Shown here piece by piece: positions 8,988 to 18,293 of a DNA stretch of 64,000 bases; position 1 is the stretch's first letter, and each line of letters begins with the position of its first letter. Location of the stretch: the NCBI GenBank assembly GCA_050329575.1, contig JBHJOP010000077.1, positions 1-64,000 of the forward strand, written 5' to 3'. The DNA is from JAUXFS01 sp050329575 (lineage in GTDB: Bacteria; Pseudomonadota; Alphaproteobacteria; Rhodospirillales; Defluviicoccaceae). Position numbers and translations under genes: made by a program. The notes beneath the pieces are model-generated. The model made no database searches, was not told the origin of the DNA, and was given only the letters and a program-made list of their open reading frames with translations.

Positions 8988-10211
8988 ATGAAGAATGAGT
9001 TCCACGCGATCCGGCGCCTCCCTCCCTACGTGTTCGCCGAAGTCAACGCCATGAAGGCACGGGCGCGGGCGGGCGGCGACGACATCGTCGACTTCGGGAT
9101 GGGCAATCCGGATTTCGCGACGCCGAGCCACATCGTCGACAAGCTGACCGAGACGGTTCAGGACCCGCGCACCCACCGCTACTCCGAGTCGCGCGGCATC
9201 AAGGGATTGCGCAGGGCGGTGGCGGGCTACTTCGCGCGGCGGTTCGGGGTTGACATCGATCCCGAGACCGAAGCGGTGGTGACCCTCGGCTCCAAGGAGG
9301 GACTGGCCAATCTCGCCTCGGCGATCACCAGTCCGGGCGACGTGATGCTGGTTCCGAATCCGAGTTACCCCATCCACCAGTTCGGATTCGTGATCGCCGG
9401 TGCAGCCGTGCGCAACATCCCGGTGCGCGCCGACGAGGCGTTCCTGGCGGCGCTGGAGCGGGCGGTCAAGCACAGCGTCCCGAAGCCGACGGCGGTGGTG
9501 CTGAACTACCCCAACAACCCCACCTCAGAGCTGGCGAGCCTGGATTTCTACGGCGAGGTGGTCGAGTTCTGCCGCCATCATGGGATCTACATTCTGTCCG
9601 ACCTCGCCTATGCCGAGATCTACTTTGACGGTGATCCGCCCCCCTCCATCCTGCAAGTGCCGGGCGCCAAGGAGATCACGGTCGAGTTCACGTCGATGAG
9701 CAAGACCTATTCGATGCCGGGCTGGCGCATCGGCTTCGCCTGCGGCAACGCGAAACTGATCGCCGCTCTGGCGCGTGTGAAGTCCTATTTGGACTACGGG
9801 GCGTTCACGCCGGTGCAGGTCGCCGCGACCGCCGCCCTCAACGGTCCCCAGGACTGTGTGACCGAAATGCGGGAGCGATACAGGGGGCGGCGTGACGTCC
9901 TGATCGCCGGTCTGGCCGGCGCCGGCTGGGAGGTGGCTTCGCCGCCGGCGACGATGTTCGCATGGGCACCGATCCCGCCCGCGTTCGCCCATCTCGGCTC
10001 GCTCGAGTTCTCGAAGCTGTTGCTGCGCGAGGCGAAGGTCGCGGTTGCACCGGGCATCGGCTTCGGGGAGCACGGCGACGGTCACGTCCGTTTCGCCCTG
10101 GTCGAGAACACTCACCGCATCCGTCAGGCAACGCGGAGCATCAAGGCGTTTCTGGGCCGCTATCACAACGTCATGGAAACCACGGAGCGCGAATTCTCGG
10201 CGGTCGAATAG
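8988..10211 (+). CDS. PLP-dependent class I/II aminotransferase, AlaC-type
   Basis: A 407-residue fold-type I aminotransferase. The start at MKNEFHAIRRLPPYVFAEVN gives the family length. Recognisable blocks are DIVDFGMGNPDFATP, the substrate loop YSESRGIKGLRRAV, NYPNNPTSELAS, DLAYAEIYFDG, and SMSKTYSMPGWRIGF, where Lys is the PLP-binding residue. This pattern matches the AlaC/glutamate-pyruvate aminotransferase branch that is regularly found before homoserine dehydrogenase in alphaproteobacteria. The probable reaction is alanine/glutamate transamination. hom starts 40 bp downstream on the same strand. Confidence 0.9.
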   Translation: MKNEFHAIRRLPPYVFAEVNAMKARARAGGDDIVDFGMGNPDFATPSHIVDKLTETVQDPRTHRYSESRGIKGLRRAVAGYFARRFGVDIDPETEAVVTLGSKEGLANLASAITSPGDVMLVPNPSYPIHQFGFVIAGAAVRNIPVRADEAFLAALERAVKHSVPKPTAVVLNYPNNPTSELASLDFYGEVVEFCRHHGIYILSDLAYAEIYFDGDPPPSILQVPGAKEITVEFTSMSKTYSMPGWRIGFACGNAKLIAALARVKSYLDYGAFTPVQVAATAALNGPQDCVTEMRERYRGRRDVLIAGLAGAGWEVASPPATMFAWAPIPPAFAHLGSLEFSKLLLREAKVAVAPGIGFGEHGDGHVRFALVENTHRIRQATRSIKAFLGRYHNVMETTEREFSAVE

Positions 10212-10251
10212 GGCCGGGTCGGCGCAAGGACAGGTGCGGAGGGGTGGGGTG

Positions 10252-11541
10252 ATGAGCCAACCGCTGAAGATCGCCGTCGCCGGCCTCGGCACCGTCGGCA
10301 GCGGTACGGTGCGGCTGCTGCAGGAGAACGCGGGTCTCCTCGCCGAACGGGCGGGGCGCCCGATCGTCCTGACCGCGGTTTCGGATCTCGATCGCCGCGA
10401 CCGCGGATTGCCGCTTTCCGGTTGCACCTGGTACGACGACGCCGTGGCGATGGTCGAGGCGGCCGATTTCGATGTTCTGGTGGAGCTGATCGGGGGGTCC
10501 GAGGGCGTGGCGCGGACCGTGTGCGCGACGGCAATCGCGGCCGGACGTCATGTGGTGACCGCCAACAAGGCGCTGATCGCCCATCACGGCATGGAGTTGG
10601 CAGTCTCCGCCGAGGCGGCCGGCGTGACCCTCGCCTACGAGGCGGCAGTGGGCGGCGGGATCCCGATCATCAAGGGGCTGCGGGAAGGTCTGGTCGGCAA
10701 TCACAGCCGCCGCATCTACGGGATCCTCAATGGCACCTGCAACTACATCCTGACCACCATGCAGAAGACCGGACGCGAGTTCGACCAGGTGCTGGCGGAA
10801 GCCCAGGCACTGGGCTACGCCGAGGCCGACCCCTCGTTCGACGTCGATGGCATCGACACCGCTCACAAGCTCGCCATCCTCTGCACGGTCGCCTTCGGCT
10901 GCACGCTCGAGTTCGAGGCGATCCATGTGGAGGGGATCCGTCATGTTTCGTCGATGGATATCGCCTTCGCCGAGGAACTCGGCTACCGCATCAAGCTCCT
11001 CGGCATCGCCTCCCTGACCGCCGACGGCGTCGAGCGGCGGGTCCACCCGTGCATGGTTCCGCTCGGCGCGCCGATCGCCCATGTCGACGGGGTTTTCAAC
11101 GCGGTGGTGGCGGACGGCGACTTCGTCGACCGGGTGGTGATGGAAGGGCGAGGCGCCGGCGAGCGGCCGACCGCCTCCGCCGTGGTCGCCGACATTGTCG
11201 ACATCGCCCGCGGACACAGGGTGCCGACGTTCGCGGTTCCGGCGTCGCGCCTGAAGGCGTTGCCGCCGGCGCCGACCAGCGCCCACCGCGGTGCCTATTA
11301 CGTCCGGCTGATGGTGCTCGATCGGCCCGGAGTGTTCGCCGACGTCGCCGGCATTCTGCGCGATCACAGCGTATCCATGGAGGCGGTGCTGCAGCGCGCC
11401 CGCGCACCCAACGAGCCGGTGCCGGTGGTGATGACCACCCACGATACCGATGAGAGCGCCATGATCCGCTCGCTGGCGGCAATCGCCACCTTGGGGGCTT
11501 GTGTCGAACCGCCGCGGATGATCCGGATCGAACCGTTCTGA
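10252..11541 (+). CDS. hom: homoserine dehydrogenase
   Basis: A 429-residue homoserine dehydrogenase, reducing aspartate semialdehyde to homoserine for threonine, methionine and isoleucine. The start is the ATG after GGGGTGGGGTG, giving MSQPLKIAVAGLGTVGSGTV with the Rossmann nucleotide-binding loop. The catalytic core reads TANKALIAHHG, YEAAVGGGIPIIKGLREGL, GILNGTCNYILT and EAQALGYAEADPSFDVDGID. A C-terminal ACT domain (YYVRLMVLDRPGVFADVAGIL) suggests feedback control by threonine, as known in the family. The recJ start follows after a single base, so the two are likely coupled. Confidence 0.96.
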   Translation: MSQPLKIAVAGLGTVGSGTVRLLQENAGLLAERAGRPIVLTAVSDLDRRDRGLPLSGCTWYDDAVAMVEAADFDVLVELIGGSEGVARTVCATAIAAGRHVVTANKALIAHHGMELAVSAEAAGVTLAYEAAVGGGIPIIKGLREGLVGNHSRRIYGILNGTCNYILTTMQKTGREFDQVLAEAQALGYAEADPSFDVDGIDTAHKLAILCTVAFGCTLEFEAIHVEGIRHVSSMDIAFAEELGYRIKLLGIASLTADGVERRVHPCMVPLGAPIAHVDGVFNAVVADGDFVDRVVMEGRGAGERPTASAVVADIVDIARGHRVPTFAVPASRLKALPPAPTSAHRGAYYVRLMVLDRPGVFADVAGILRDHSVSMEAVLQRARAPNEPVPVVMTTHDTDESAMIRSLAAIATLGACVEPPRMIRIEPF

Positions 11542-11542
11542 G

Positions 11543-13369
11543 ATGGCGCCGTCCCAACCCGCCCTCGCCGGGCCAGTGGCGGACGCTGCCGTCCTCGGGG
11601 TCGAACGCTCGATGACCGGCCGTCGCTGGGTGATGCGCATCTCCGACGGGCGCACGGCACTGGCGCTGGCCCAGCGACTGGACGTCCCCGAGGTGGTGGG
11701 CCGCGTGATGGCCGGGCGTGGGGTCGCGATCGACGAGGCCGACGCGTTCCTGAGCCCGACCCTCCGACGGTTGTTGCCCGATCCCAGCGCCCTGCGCGAC
11801 ATGGATGCCGCAGCCGAGCGTCTGGCGAACGCGATCGTCGGGGGTGAACGCATCGCCGTCTTGGCGGACTACGATGTCGATGGGGCGACCGCGGCGGCGC
11901 TGCTTGCCCGGTTCTTGGCCGCCGTCGGCTCGCGGACCCGCCTCTATGTGCCCGACCGGTTGAGGGAAGGCTACGGCCCGAGCGGCGAGGCGTTGCGCGC
12001 CCTGAAGGGGGAGGGGACGGCGATCGTGGTCACCGTCGATTGCGGGATTTCCGCCCACGAGGCCCTCGATGCCGCCGCCGACGCCGGCCTCGAGGTGATC
12101 GTCTGTGATCACCATGCCGCGGACGGGCCGCTGCCACGGGCCGTCGCACTCATCAATCCCAATCGGCCCGACGACGACAGCGGTTGCGGCCACCTGGCGG
12201 CGGTTGGTGTCGCGTTCCTGCTGGTGGTGGCGGTCAATCGCGTGCTCCGCCGGATGGGTCACTATCGCGGCCGACCCGAGCCGGACCTGCGCCAATGGCT
12301 GGACCTGGTTGCGCTCGGCACCGTCTGCGATCAGGTGCCGCTGCGGGGCGTCAACCGCGCCTTCGTCGCCCAGGGTCTGAAAGTCATGGCCGGACGGGCG
12401 AACACCGGGCTACGGGCCCTCGCCGATCTCGCCGGTGTCCGCGAGGTGCCAGGCACCTACCACGCCGGCTTCGTCCTCGGCCCACGCATCAACGCGGGAG
12501 GGCGGGTCGGCGAGGCGGATCTCGGTGCCCGGCTGCTGTCGACCGACGATCACGAGGAAGCGGCGACAATCGCCCACCGACTCGAGGCCTACAACCGCGA
12601 GCGACAGCAGATCGAGGCGCTGGTGCTCGACGCGGCGCTGACCCAGATCGAAGCCGGCGATCCTGCCGTCACCGGGGCACCGCTGTTCGTCGCCGCGGGC
12701 GAGCACTGGCATCCCGGGGTGATCGGCATCGTCGCCAGTCGGCTGGTCGAACGGTTCGGCCGACCGGTCCTGGTGGTTGCCTTCGAGGACGGGTGCGGGA
12801 CCGGATCGGGACGGTCGATCCCCGGCATCGATCTCGGGGCCGCGGTCAACGCCGCGCGGCGGGCCGGACTGCTCATCAAGGGCGGCGGCCATGCGATGGC
12901 CGCCGGGTTCACGGTCGCCCGTGCCGGCTTCGACGATCTCCGGCGCTTTCTCCAGGACTGGGTTGACGACCGTCGGCTCACCACTCCCGATCCCATGCTG
13001 CCGATGGACGGGACGCTTACCGTCTCCGGCGCCTCGTCAGAGTTGCTGGCGACCCTCGCCAGGGTGGGACCGTTCGGTTCCGGCAATCCCGAGCCCCGGT
13101 TCGTCGTCGCCGGCGCGCGCGTGGATTGCGTCGCGACCGTCGGCGTCAACCATCTCCGCTGCGCGCTGGTCGACGAGCGCGGCACGCGGCTGGACGGCTT
13201 CGCGTTCCGCTGCCTGGACCGCCCCCTCGGCGAGGCGCTGCGCCGTCACGGCGGGGCGCCGTTGCACGTCGCCGGCAGGCTGCAGGCGAATACCTGGCGC
13301 GGCGGCGGCCGGCCGCGATTGGTCATCGACGACGCCGCACCGACGTCGACAGGGACGACCTCCAGATAG
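11543..13369 (+). CDS. recJ: single-stranded-DNA-specific exonuclease RecJ
   Basis: A 608-residue DHH-family 5'-3' single-strand exonuclease used in recombination and mismatch repair. Metal-binding motifs are visible in order: VLADYDVDGATAAALL, VTVDCGIS, CDHHAAD, the family GPRINAGGRVGEADLG block, and the DHHA1-domain GGGHAMAAGFTV. The C-terminal OB-like domain contains GPFGSGNPEPRF. Translation starts one base after the hom stop. In many alphaproteobacteria glpX lies between hom and recJ; it is absent here. Confidence 0.96.
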   Translation: MAPSQPALAGPVADAAVLGVERSMTGRRWVMRISDGRTALALAQRLDVPEVVGRVMAGRGVAIDEADAFLSPTLRRLLPDPSALRDMDAAAERLANAIVGGERIAVLADYDVDGATAAALLARFLAAVGSRTRLYVPDRLREGYGPSGEALRALKGEGTAIVVTVDCGISAHEALDAAADAGLEVIVCDHHAADGPLPRAVALINPNRPDDDSGCGHLAAVGVAFLLVVAVNRVLRRMGHYRGRPEPDLRQWLDLVALGTVCDQVPLRGVNRAFVAQGLKVMAGRANTGLRALADLAGVREVPGTYHAGFVLGPRINAGGRVGEADLGARLLSTDDHEEAATIAHRLEAYNRERQQIEALVLDAALTQIEAGDPAVTGAPLFVAAGEHWHPGVIGIVASRLVERFGRPVLVVAFEDGCGTGSGRSIPGIDLGAAVNAARRAGLLIKGGGHAMAAGFTVARAGFDDLRRFLQDWVDDRRLTTPDPMLPMDGTLTVSGASSELLATLARVGPFGSGNPEPRFVVAGARVDCVATVGVNHLRCALVDERGTRLDGFAFRCLDRPLGEALRRHGGAPLHVAGRLQANTWRGGGRPRLVIDDAAPTSTGTTSR

Positions 13370-13373
13370 CGAA

Positions 13374-13402
13374 GGGGCGTGCCACCGATCGGCGCACGCC
13401 CC
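13374..13402. terminator. hairpin after recJ, between convergent recJ and pfp
   Basis: Perfect 9-bp arms GGGGCGTGC (13374-13382) and GCACGCCCC (13394-13402) enclose an 11-nt loop, 4 nt after the recJ stop and 27 nt before the end of the convergent phosphofructokinase gene. No T-run follows. It is probably a shared transcription end signal; there is no direct proof. Confidence 0.45.
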
Positions 13403-13429
13403 GGTCTTAGGTCGTCTGGCCGAAGGCGG

Positions 13430-14656
13430 CTACTTCTTGAGGATCTTCGGCACCCTGTTCAGACGCAGCCGCGCCACGTCCGGCATGCCGGAGCCGAGCA
13501 ACGGCCGCAGATAGAGCAGGAAGCGGTCGGTGACGTCGTGACCGTTGTCCTTGAGGAATTCCCGCGGCATCACCCGCGTCTTGGCGGCGATCGCCTCCAG
13601 CGGGCTCAGGTGATACTCGACCGAATAGAAGCCGGTGCGATGGATGGTGACCGATCCCGATGTCTCGCCCTTCGAGTCGCCGAAGTGGGCGTATTGGACC
13701 GCCTTCTCGCCGACCTCGCGGGCTTCGCGGGCATCGACGTCGGACACCACGCCAAGGAAAGACCGCTGCATGTAGCCGAGGGTGTCGGCCCTCACCCGGG
13801 TGATCTTGGTATTGGCCTTGATGTGGTCGGCGAGCAGATCGCCGAGGACGCTGGTTCCCGACAGCTGGATGTTGCCGTGCGCGTCGCGTTCGACGTTCTT
13901 CACCAGCTGGGCGATGATGGGCTCGCCGGATTCGTCATGGACGCCCTCGGAAACGGCGACGATGCAACGGCCGTACTTGTTATAGACCTCCTGTACGTCG
14001 GCGACGAAGCGGTCGAGGCTGAAGTCGAGCTCCGGAACGTAGATCAGGTGCGGACCGTCGTCCTCGAACTTGCGTCCCAGCGCCGACGCGGCGGTCAGGA
14101 ACCCGGCGTGGCGCCCCATCACCACCGCGATGTAGACCCCGGGCAGCGCCCGGTTGTCGGCGTTGGCACCGGCGAAGGCGAGGGCGACGTAGCGGGCCGC
14201 CGACGGATAGCCGGGGGTGTGGTCGTTGACCATCAGATCGTTGTCGATGGTTTTCGGAATGTGCACGCAGTTGAGCGGGTAGTTGGTCGCCTTCGCCTGA
14301 TCGCGCAGGATCCGCAGCGCGTCCGAAGAGTCGTTGCCGCCGATATAGAAAAAGGTCTCGATGCCGTGCGCCTGCAGAACCTTGAACATCTCGGCGCAAT
14401 ACTTCTCGTCCGGCTTGTCTCGGGTCGAACCGAGGGCGGAGCAGGGGGTGTTGCCGACCATCTCCAGGTTGTGGGTGGTCTCGCGGGTGAGGTCGATGAA
14501 ATCCTCGTTGATGATCCCGCGCACGCCATGATAGGCGCCGTAGACACGTTCGACGGTGTGGATCTTGCGGGACTCGAGCACCGCGCCGACCATCGATTCG
14601 TTGATCACCGCAGTCGGGCCGCCGCCCTGGGCGACGAGAACTTTCCCCTGCAACAT
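13430..14656 (-). CDS. pfp: 6-phosphofructokinase, pyrophosphate-dependent type
   Basis: A 408-residue phosphofructokinase. The donor-site signatures favour PPi over ATP: PKTIDND instead of the ATP-type PGTIDND, and an Asp in GGNDS at the position that is Gly in ATP-PFKs. Other blocks are VLVAQGGGPTAVIN at the N-terminus, MGRHAGFLTAASAL, and VSEGVHDESGEP. The PPi enzyme is reversible and can run fructose-6-phosphate/fructose-1,6-bisphosphate conversion in both directions. It is the only protein gene on its strand here, facing recJ. The GGND form (not GGDD) is a variant. Confidence 0.9.
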   Translation of the reverse strand: MLQGKVLVAQGGGPTAVINESMVGAVLESRKIHTVERVYGAYHGVRGIINEDFIDLTRETTHNLEMVGNTPCSALGSTRDKPDEKYCAEMFKVLQAHGIETFFYIGGNDSSDALRILRDQAKATNYPLNCVHIPKTIDNDLMVNDHTPGYPSAARYVALAFAGANADNRALPGVYIAVVMGRHAGFLTAASALGRKFEDDGPHLIYVPELDFSLDRFVADVQEVYNKYGRCIVAVSEGVHDESGEPIIAQLVKNVERDAHGNIQLSGTSVLGDLLADHIKANTKITRVRADTLGYMQRSFLGVVSDVDAREAREVGEKAVQYAHFGDSKGETSGSVTIHRTGFYSVEYHLSPLEAIAAKTRVMPREFLKDNGHDVTDRFLLYLRPLLGSGMPDVARLRLNRVPKILKK

Positions 14657-14877
14657 GAGTGGCTTCCTCCGCTATCCTCGAAAATGAGATTAGAACCGTT
14701 CGCTTGCCTGCCAGGGCCGACTTCCGCGGGGCCGGGTGCGCTGGCGAATGGGCCGGCAACCTATCACGGTGCCGGGGGCCGCGAAAGGACAAAAGGGCGT
14801 CGCGAAACCGGCGCCCGACCGGGCCAGGGGCGAGGGGTTGATTTTGCCGGGGAGGCCGGCTACGTGATGCCGACGGG

Positions 14878-14953
14878 GACCCCATCGTCTAGAGGCCTAG
14901 GACACCACCCTTTCAAGGTGGCGGCACGGGTTCGAATCCCGTTGGGGTCGCCA
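14878..14953 (+). tRNA. tRNA-Glu (anticodon TTC)
   Basis: A 76-nt cloverleaf. Acceptor arms are GACCCCA (14878-14884) and TGGGGTC (14943-14949). The anticodon stem is CCACC/GGTGG with 7-nt loop CTTTCAA, placing TTC at 34-36. The T arm carries GGTTCGAATCCC, and CCA is encoded at 14951-14953. The D-arm TCGTCTAGAGGCCTAGGACA is the usual one for bacterial tRNA-Glu. No other tRNA is adjacent. Confidence 0.97.
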
Positions 14954-15034
14954 CCGCCCGGGTCAGTGCTGACGTTGAACGTCAGATGCGTGACCTAGCG
15001 CTCTGACTTTTTGGAAAACCAGCTCCTTCGGCCA

Positions 15035-15068
15035 CCGCAGCGATGGCCTCGTCCCGCCATCGCTGCGG
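15035..15068. repeat. perfect 13-bp inverted repeat between tRNA-Glu and mazG
   Basis: The arms CCGCAGCGATGGC (15035-15047) and GCCATCGCTGCGG (15056-15068) are exact reverse complements around the 8-nt loop CTCGTCCC. The mazG start is 53 bp further on. No T-run follows on either strand. It could be a transcription pause or terminator for the tRNA unit, a structured leader, or a protein-binding palindrome. A smaller inverted repeat, CTGACG/CGTCAG, lies at 14969-14985 just after the tRNA. Confidence 0.6.
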
Positions 15069-15120
15069 GCATCGAGATTATTTGTCATAATACATCTTAT
15101 GCGACTTATGGAGACCGCTG

Positions 15121-15933
15121 ATGGCTGCGAACGTCGATCGCCTTCTCGAGATAATGGCTCGCCTTCGCGATCCGGCGCACGGATGTCCCTGGGACGTCGA
15201 ACAGACCTTCGAGACGATCGCGCCCTACACGATCGAGGAAGCCTACGAGGTCGCCGACTCCATTCGGCGCAACGACCTTGCCGGGCTCCGGGACGAACTC
15301 GGCGATCTCCTCCTGCAGGTGGTTTACCATGCCCAGATGGCGGCGGAGACGGATGTCTTCGATTTCGAGGACGTGGTCGCGGCCATCTGCGACAAGATGG
15401 TGCGCCGCCACCCCCATGTCTTCGGCGATGCCGCCATCGCGGACGCGACGGCGCAGACCCTCGCCTGGGAGCGCCAGAAGGCGGATGAGCGAAGGACGCG
15501 GTCAGGCAACGGACCGGAGGGCGGCCGCGAGAGCGCTCTCGACGGCGTCGCACTCGCCCTTCCCGCCCTCGTCCGTGCGCTGAAGCTGCAGAAACGCGCC
15601 GCTCTCGTCGGCTTCGACTGGCCGGATGCCTCGGCGGCGCTCGCCAAGTTCGGCGAAGAAGTCGAAGAACTCCGACACGAACTCGAAAACGATTCCGGGG
15701 CGGACCGGCTCGAGGACGAACTCGGCGATCTCCTGTTCACCTGCGTCAACGTCGCTCGCAAGCTCGCGATCGATCCGGAAACGGCGTTGCGGAAGGCCAA
15801 CGCCAAGTTCGAGCGCCGCTTTCGGCGCATCGAGGCGCTGCTCGCCGCCGACGGGGATCGCCGATGCGAGGACGTTGCGCTCGATGCGCTGGAGGCTCTC
15901 TGGCAGCGGGCCAAGGCGGAAGAGCAGGAATAG
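15121..15933 (+). CDS. mazG: nucleoside triphosphate pyrophosphohydrolase MazG
   Basis: A 270-residue, two-domain MazG that hydrolyses NTPs and dNTPs to NMP and pyrophosphate as housecleaning and (p)ppGpp-related control. The first domain has the signature LRDPAHGCPWDVEQTF, then EEAYEVADSI and LRDELGDLLLQVVYHAQMA. The second repeats the EExxE-D logic with FGEEVEELRHEL and DELGDLLFTCVNVARKL. The ATG follows GGAGACCGCTG. The length is typical of full-size MazG, not the short phage type. Confidence 0.95.
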   Translation: MAANVDRLLEIMARLRDPAHGCPWDVEQTFETIAPYTIEEAYEVADSIRRNDLAGLRDELGDLLLQVVYHAQMAAETDVFDFEDVVAAICDKMVRRHPHVFGDAAIADATAQTLAWERQKADERRTRSGNGPEGGRESALDGVALALPALVRALKLQKRAALVGFDWPDASAALAKFGEEVEELRHELENDSGADRLEDELGDLLFTCVNVARKLAIDPETALRKANAKFERRFRRIEALLAADGDRRCEDVALDALEALWQRAKAEEQE

Positions 15934-16015
15934 TCTCGGGCGTCTCCGCGAGCGAAATGTTAACACGGGTCGGGCAGAGTGTCGCCGGGATGTCCCGCTT
16001 CGAGCGAACGAACCG

Positions 16016-16636
16016 ATGCCCGGATGGCGTTGCGCTGGATTTTTCAGGGGGGTGCTGGCCGGCGGCCTGGTCGCCGCCTTGAGCGGTTGCTACGTTCCGG
16101 TCAATTTCTTCACCGATGTCGAGATCACGCGCAGCGGCCACTACCGGATCGCCTTCGACGGTTATCTCGTGTGGGCTCCCCTCCATGACCAGTTGCGCCG
16201 GGGGGCACTGACGCCGGCAGAGGAACGAGACAGCGTCGCCCGGATCGTCACCGACCTGAAGCGCGACGGCTCCCTCCGCGAGGCCCGGTACATGCAGCGC
16301 GGGCGGTTCAAGGTCAACTGGCAGCGATCCGGCGACCTGACCCGCACCCGGATGGTGTCGTTCCCGCGCCAGAGCGACAAGATCGTGACGCTGAGGTTCG
16401 TCAAGACCACCGGCGACGTGATCCTCGAAGGAACGTCCGTGTCCTCGGCGCGGGCGCGGCAGCTTGTCGAGGCCGGGCTCGACATCGCCGGCGAGGTGCG
16501 GGTGAGGACCGATGCGCGGGTGGTCAGTCACAACGCCACGGCGGTCACCGACAAGGGCGTGCACGGCCGGGTCTACGCCTGGAAGATCCGCAGCGCGTTC
16601 GACCCCCCTCCCCGCCTCGTCATCGCCGCCCGCTGA
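16016..16636 (+). CDS. predicted lipoprotein of unknown function
   Basis: A 206-residue protein with a short signal peptide ending in lipobox ALSGC (MPGWRCAGFFRGVLAGGLVAALSGC), so an envelope lipoprotein is expected. The mature part is mixed alpha/beta with segments GHYRIAFDGYLVWAPLHDQL and FVKTTGDVILEGTSVSSARA, and no catalytic motif I can name. The start is the ATG that places the signal peptide at the N-terminus; the frame is open further upstream over mazG but that part is not protein-like. It follows mazG by 82 bp on the same strand. Confidence 0.72.
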   Translation: MPGWRCAGFFRGVLAGGLVAALSGCYVPVNFFTDVEITRSGHYRIAFDGYLVWAPLHDQLRRGALTPAEERDSVARIVTDLKRDGSLREARYMQRGRFKVNWQRSGDLTRTRMVSFPRQSDKIVTLRFVKTTGDVILEGTSVSSARARQLVEAGLDIAGEVRVRTDARVVSHNATAVTDKGVHGRVYAWKIRSAFDPPPRLVIAAR

Positions 16637-16652
16637 GCCCGGGCCGCCAACC

Positions 16653-18293
16653 CTACGTGATCACCGTCGGTTCGGTCCGGCCGGTCCAGGCGTCGATCTG
16701 GCCAAGTCGACGGGCGATGTCGATCAGATCGGCGAGCGCCTCCTGGGTGTCGAGGGCGTGCCGCTGGGGATCCGCTTCGTAGCGTTCGACGTAGACGCGC
16801 AGCGTCGCTCCCTCGGTGCCGGTTCCGGACAGTCGATAGACGATGCGCGAGCCATCGGTGAAGCCGATCCGGATTCCCTGCCGGGTTGAGACGCTGCCGT
16901 CGACGGGATCGGTGTAGGCGAAGTCGTCGGCAAACGCCACCTGGTAGTCGCCGAAACGGCGTCCTTGGGCGAGAAAGGGTGCCAGGGCGCGCAGATTGTC
17001 GATCAGGGCTTCCGCGGCTGCGGTATCCAGCCCCTCGAAATCGTGTCGGGAATAATAGTTGCGGCCGTACTTGCGCCAATGGCCGCGGACGATCGAGGAG
17101 ACCGACTCCCGCCTCGCGGCGAGGATGTTCAGCCAGAACAGCACTGCCCACAATCCGTCTTTCTCGCGGACGTGGTCGGAACCGGTCCCGAAGCTCTCTT
17201 CGCCGCAAATGGTGGCCTGGCCGGCATCGAGGAGGTTTCCGAAGAACTTCCAGCCGGTGGGCGTCTCGAAGCAGGGAATGCCGAGGTCGGCAGCGACCCG
17301 ATCGGGCGCTTGGCTGGTCGGCATCGATCGGGCGATTCCGGCGAGGCCGCGGCGGTAGCCGGGGGCGAGGCCGGCGTTGGCCGCGATCACCGCAAGGCTG
17401 TCGCTGGGGGTGACGTAGAACGCACGGTCGCCGAGGATCATGTTACGGTCGCCGTCGCCGTCGGAGGCGGCGCCAAGGTCGGGGCCGTCCGCGCCGCTCA
17501 TGATGGCGACCAAGTCGTGAGCGTGGACGAGATTGGGATCGGGATGGCCGCGGCCGAAGTCCGGCTTCGGTTCGCCGTGGATCACAGTGCCGGCGGGGGC
17601 ACCCAGCCTGCGTTCGAGGATGTCGGTGGCATAAGGACCTGTCACCGCATGCATCGCATCGAAACACATCTTGAACCGGCCCGAGGCGAACAAGGCACGG
17701 ATCGCGTCGAAGTCGAACAGTTCCTCCATCAGTTCGGCATAGTCGGCGATCGGATCGATGACCTCGACCTTCATCCCGCCCAGCATCGTCTCGCCGATGC
17801 GACCGATGTCGACGTCGTTCGCCTCGAGGATGGCGTACTGGGCGATCTCCCGGGTGTGCGCGAAGATCGCCTCCGTGACCCTTTCCGGGGCCGGACCGCC
17901 GTTGGAGGTGTTGTACTTGATGCCGAAGTCCTCGTCGGGACCGCCGGGATTGTGGCTGGCGGACAGGACGATCCCGCCGAACGCCTTGTGCTTGCGGATG
18001 ACGCAGGATGCCGCCGGCGTCGACAGGATGCCGTCGCGGCTGACCAAAACGCGCCCGAAACCGTTGGCCGCGGCCATCCGAAGGATGGTTTGAATGGCCG
18101 TGTCGTTGTAGTAGCGGCCATCGCCGCCGACCACCAGCGTCTGGCCGCTGAACCCCTCGAGGGAGTCGAAGATCGACTGGACGAAGTTCTCCAGGTAGTG
18201 CGGCTGCCGGAACGTCTTGACCTTCTTGCGAAGGCCCGACGTCCCCGGCTTCTGCCCCTCGAACGGGGTCGTGTTGACTTTCTTGACGGTCAT
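16653..18293 (-). CDS. pgm: alpha-D-glucose phosphate-specific phosphoglucomutase
   Basis: A 546-residue phosphohexomutase interconverting glucose-1-phosphate and glucose-6-phosphate. The start MTVKKVNTTPFEGQKPGTSG gives the standard length and the substrate-binding GTSGLRKK. Active-site phosphoserine is in LSASHNPGG; the Mg loop is SDGDGDRNMI; the sugar loop is FETPTGWKFFGNL and CGEESFGTGSDH; the phosphate-binding loop YRLSGTGTEGATLRVY ends the protein. It connects glycolysis with glycogen and UDP-glucose synthesis, and galU lies about 6.7 kb to the right. Confidence 0.96.
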   Translation of the reverse strand: MTVKKVNTTPFEGQKPGTSGLRKKVKTFRQPHYLENFVQSIFDSLEGFSGQTLVVGGDGRYYNDTAIQTILRMAAANGFGRVLVSRDGILSTPAASCVIRKHKAFGGIVLSASHNPGGPDEDFGIKYNTSNGGPAPERVTEAIFAHTREIAQYAILEANDVDIGRIGETMLGGMKVEVIDPIADYAELMEELFDFDAIRALFASGRFKMCFDAMHAVTGPYATDILERRLGAPAGTVIHGEPKPDFGRGHPDPNLVHAHDLVAIMSGADGPDLGAASDGDGDRNMILGDRAFYVTPSDSLAVIAANAGLAPGYRRGLAGIARSMPTSQAPDRVAADLGIPCFETPTGWKFFGNLLDAGQATICGEESFGTGSDHVREKDGLWAVLFWLNILAARRESVSSIVRGHWRKYGRNYYSRHDFEGLDTAAAEALIDNLRALAPFLAQGRRFGDYQVAFADDFAYTDPVDGSVSTRQGIRIGFTDGSRIVYRLSGTGTEGATLRVYVERYEADPQRHALDTQEALADLIDIARRLGQIDAWTGRTEPTVIT

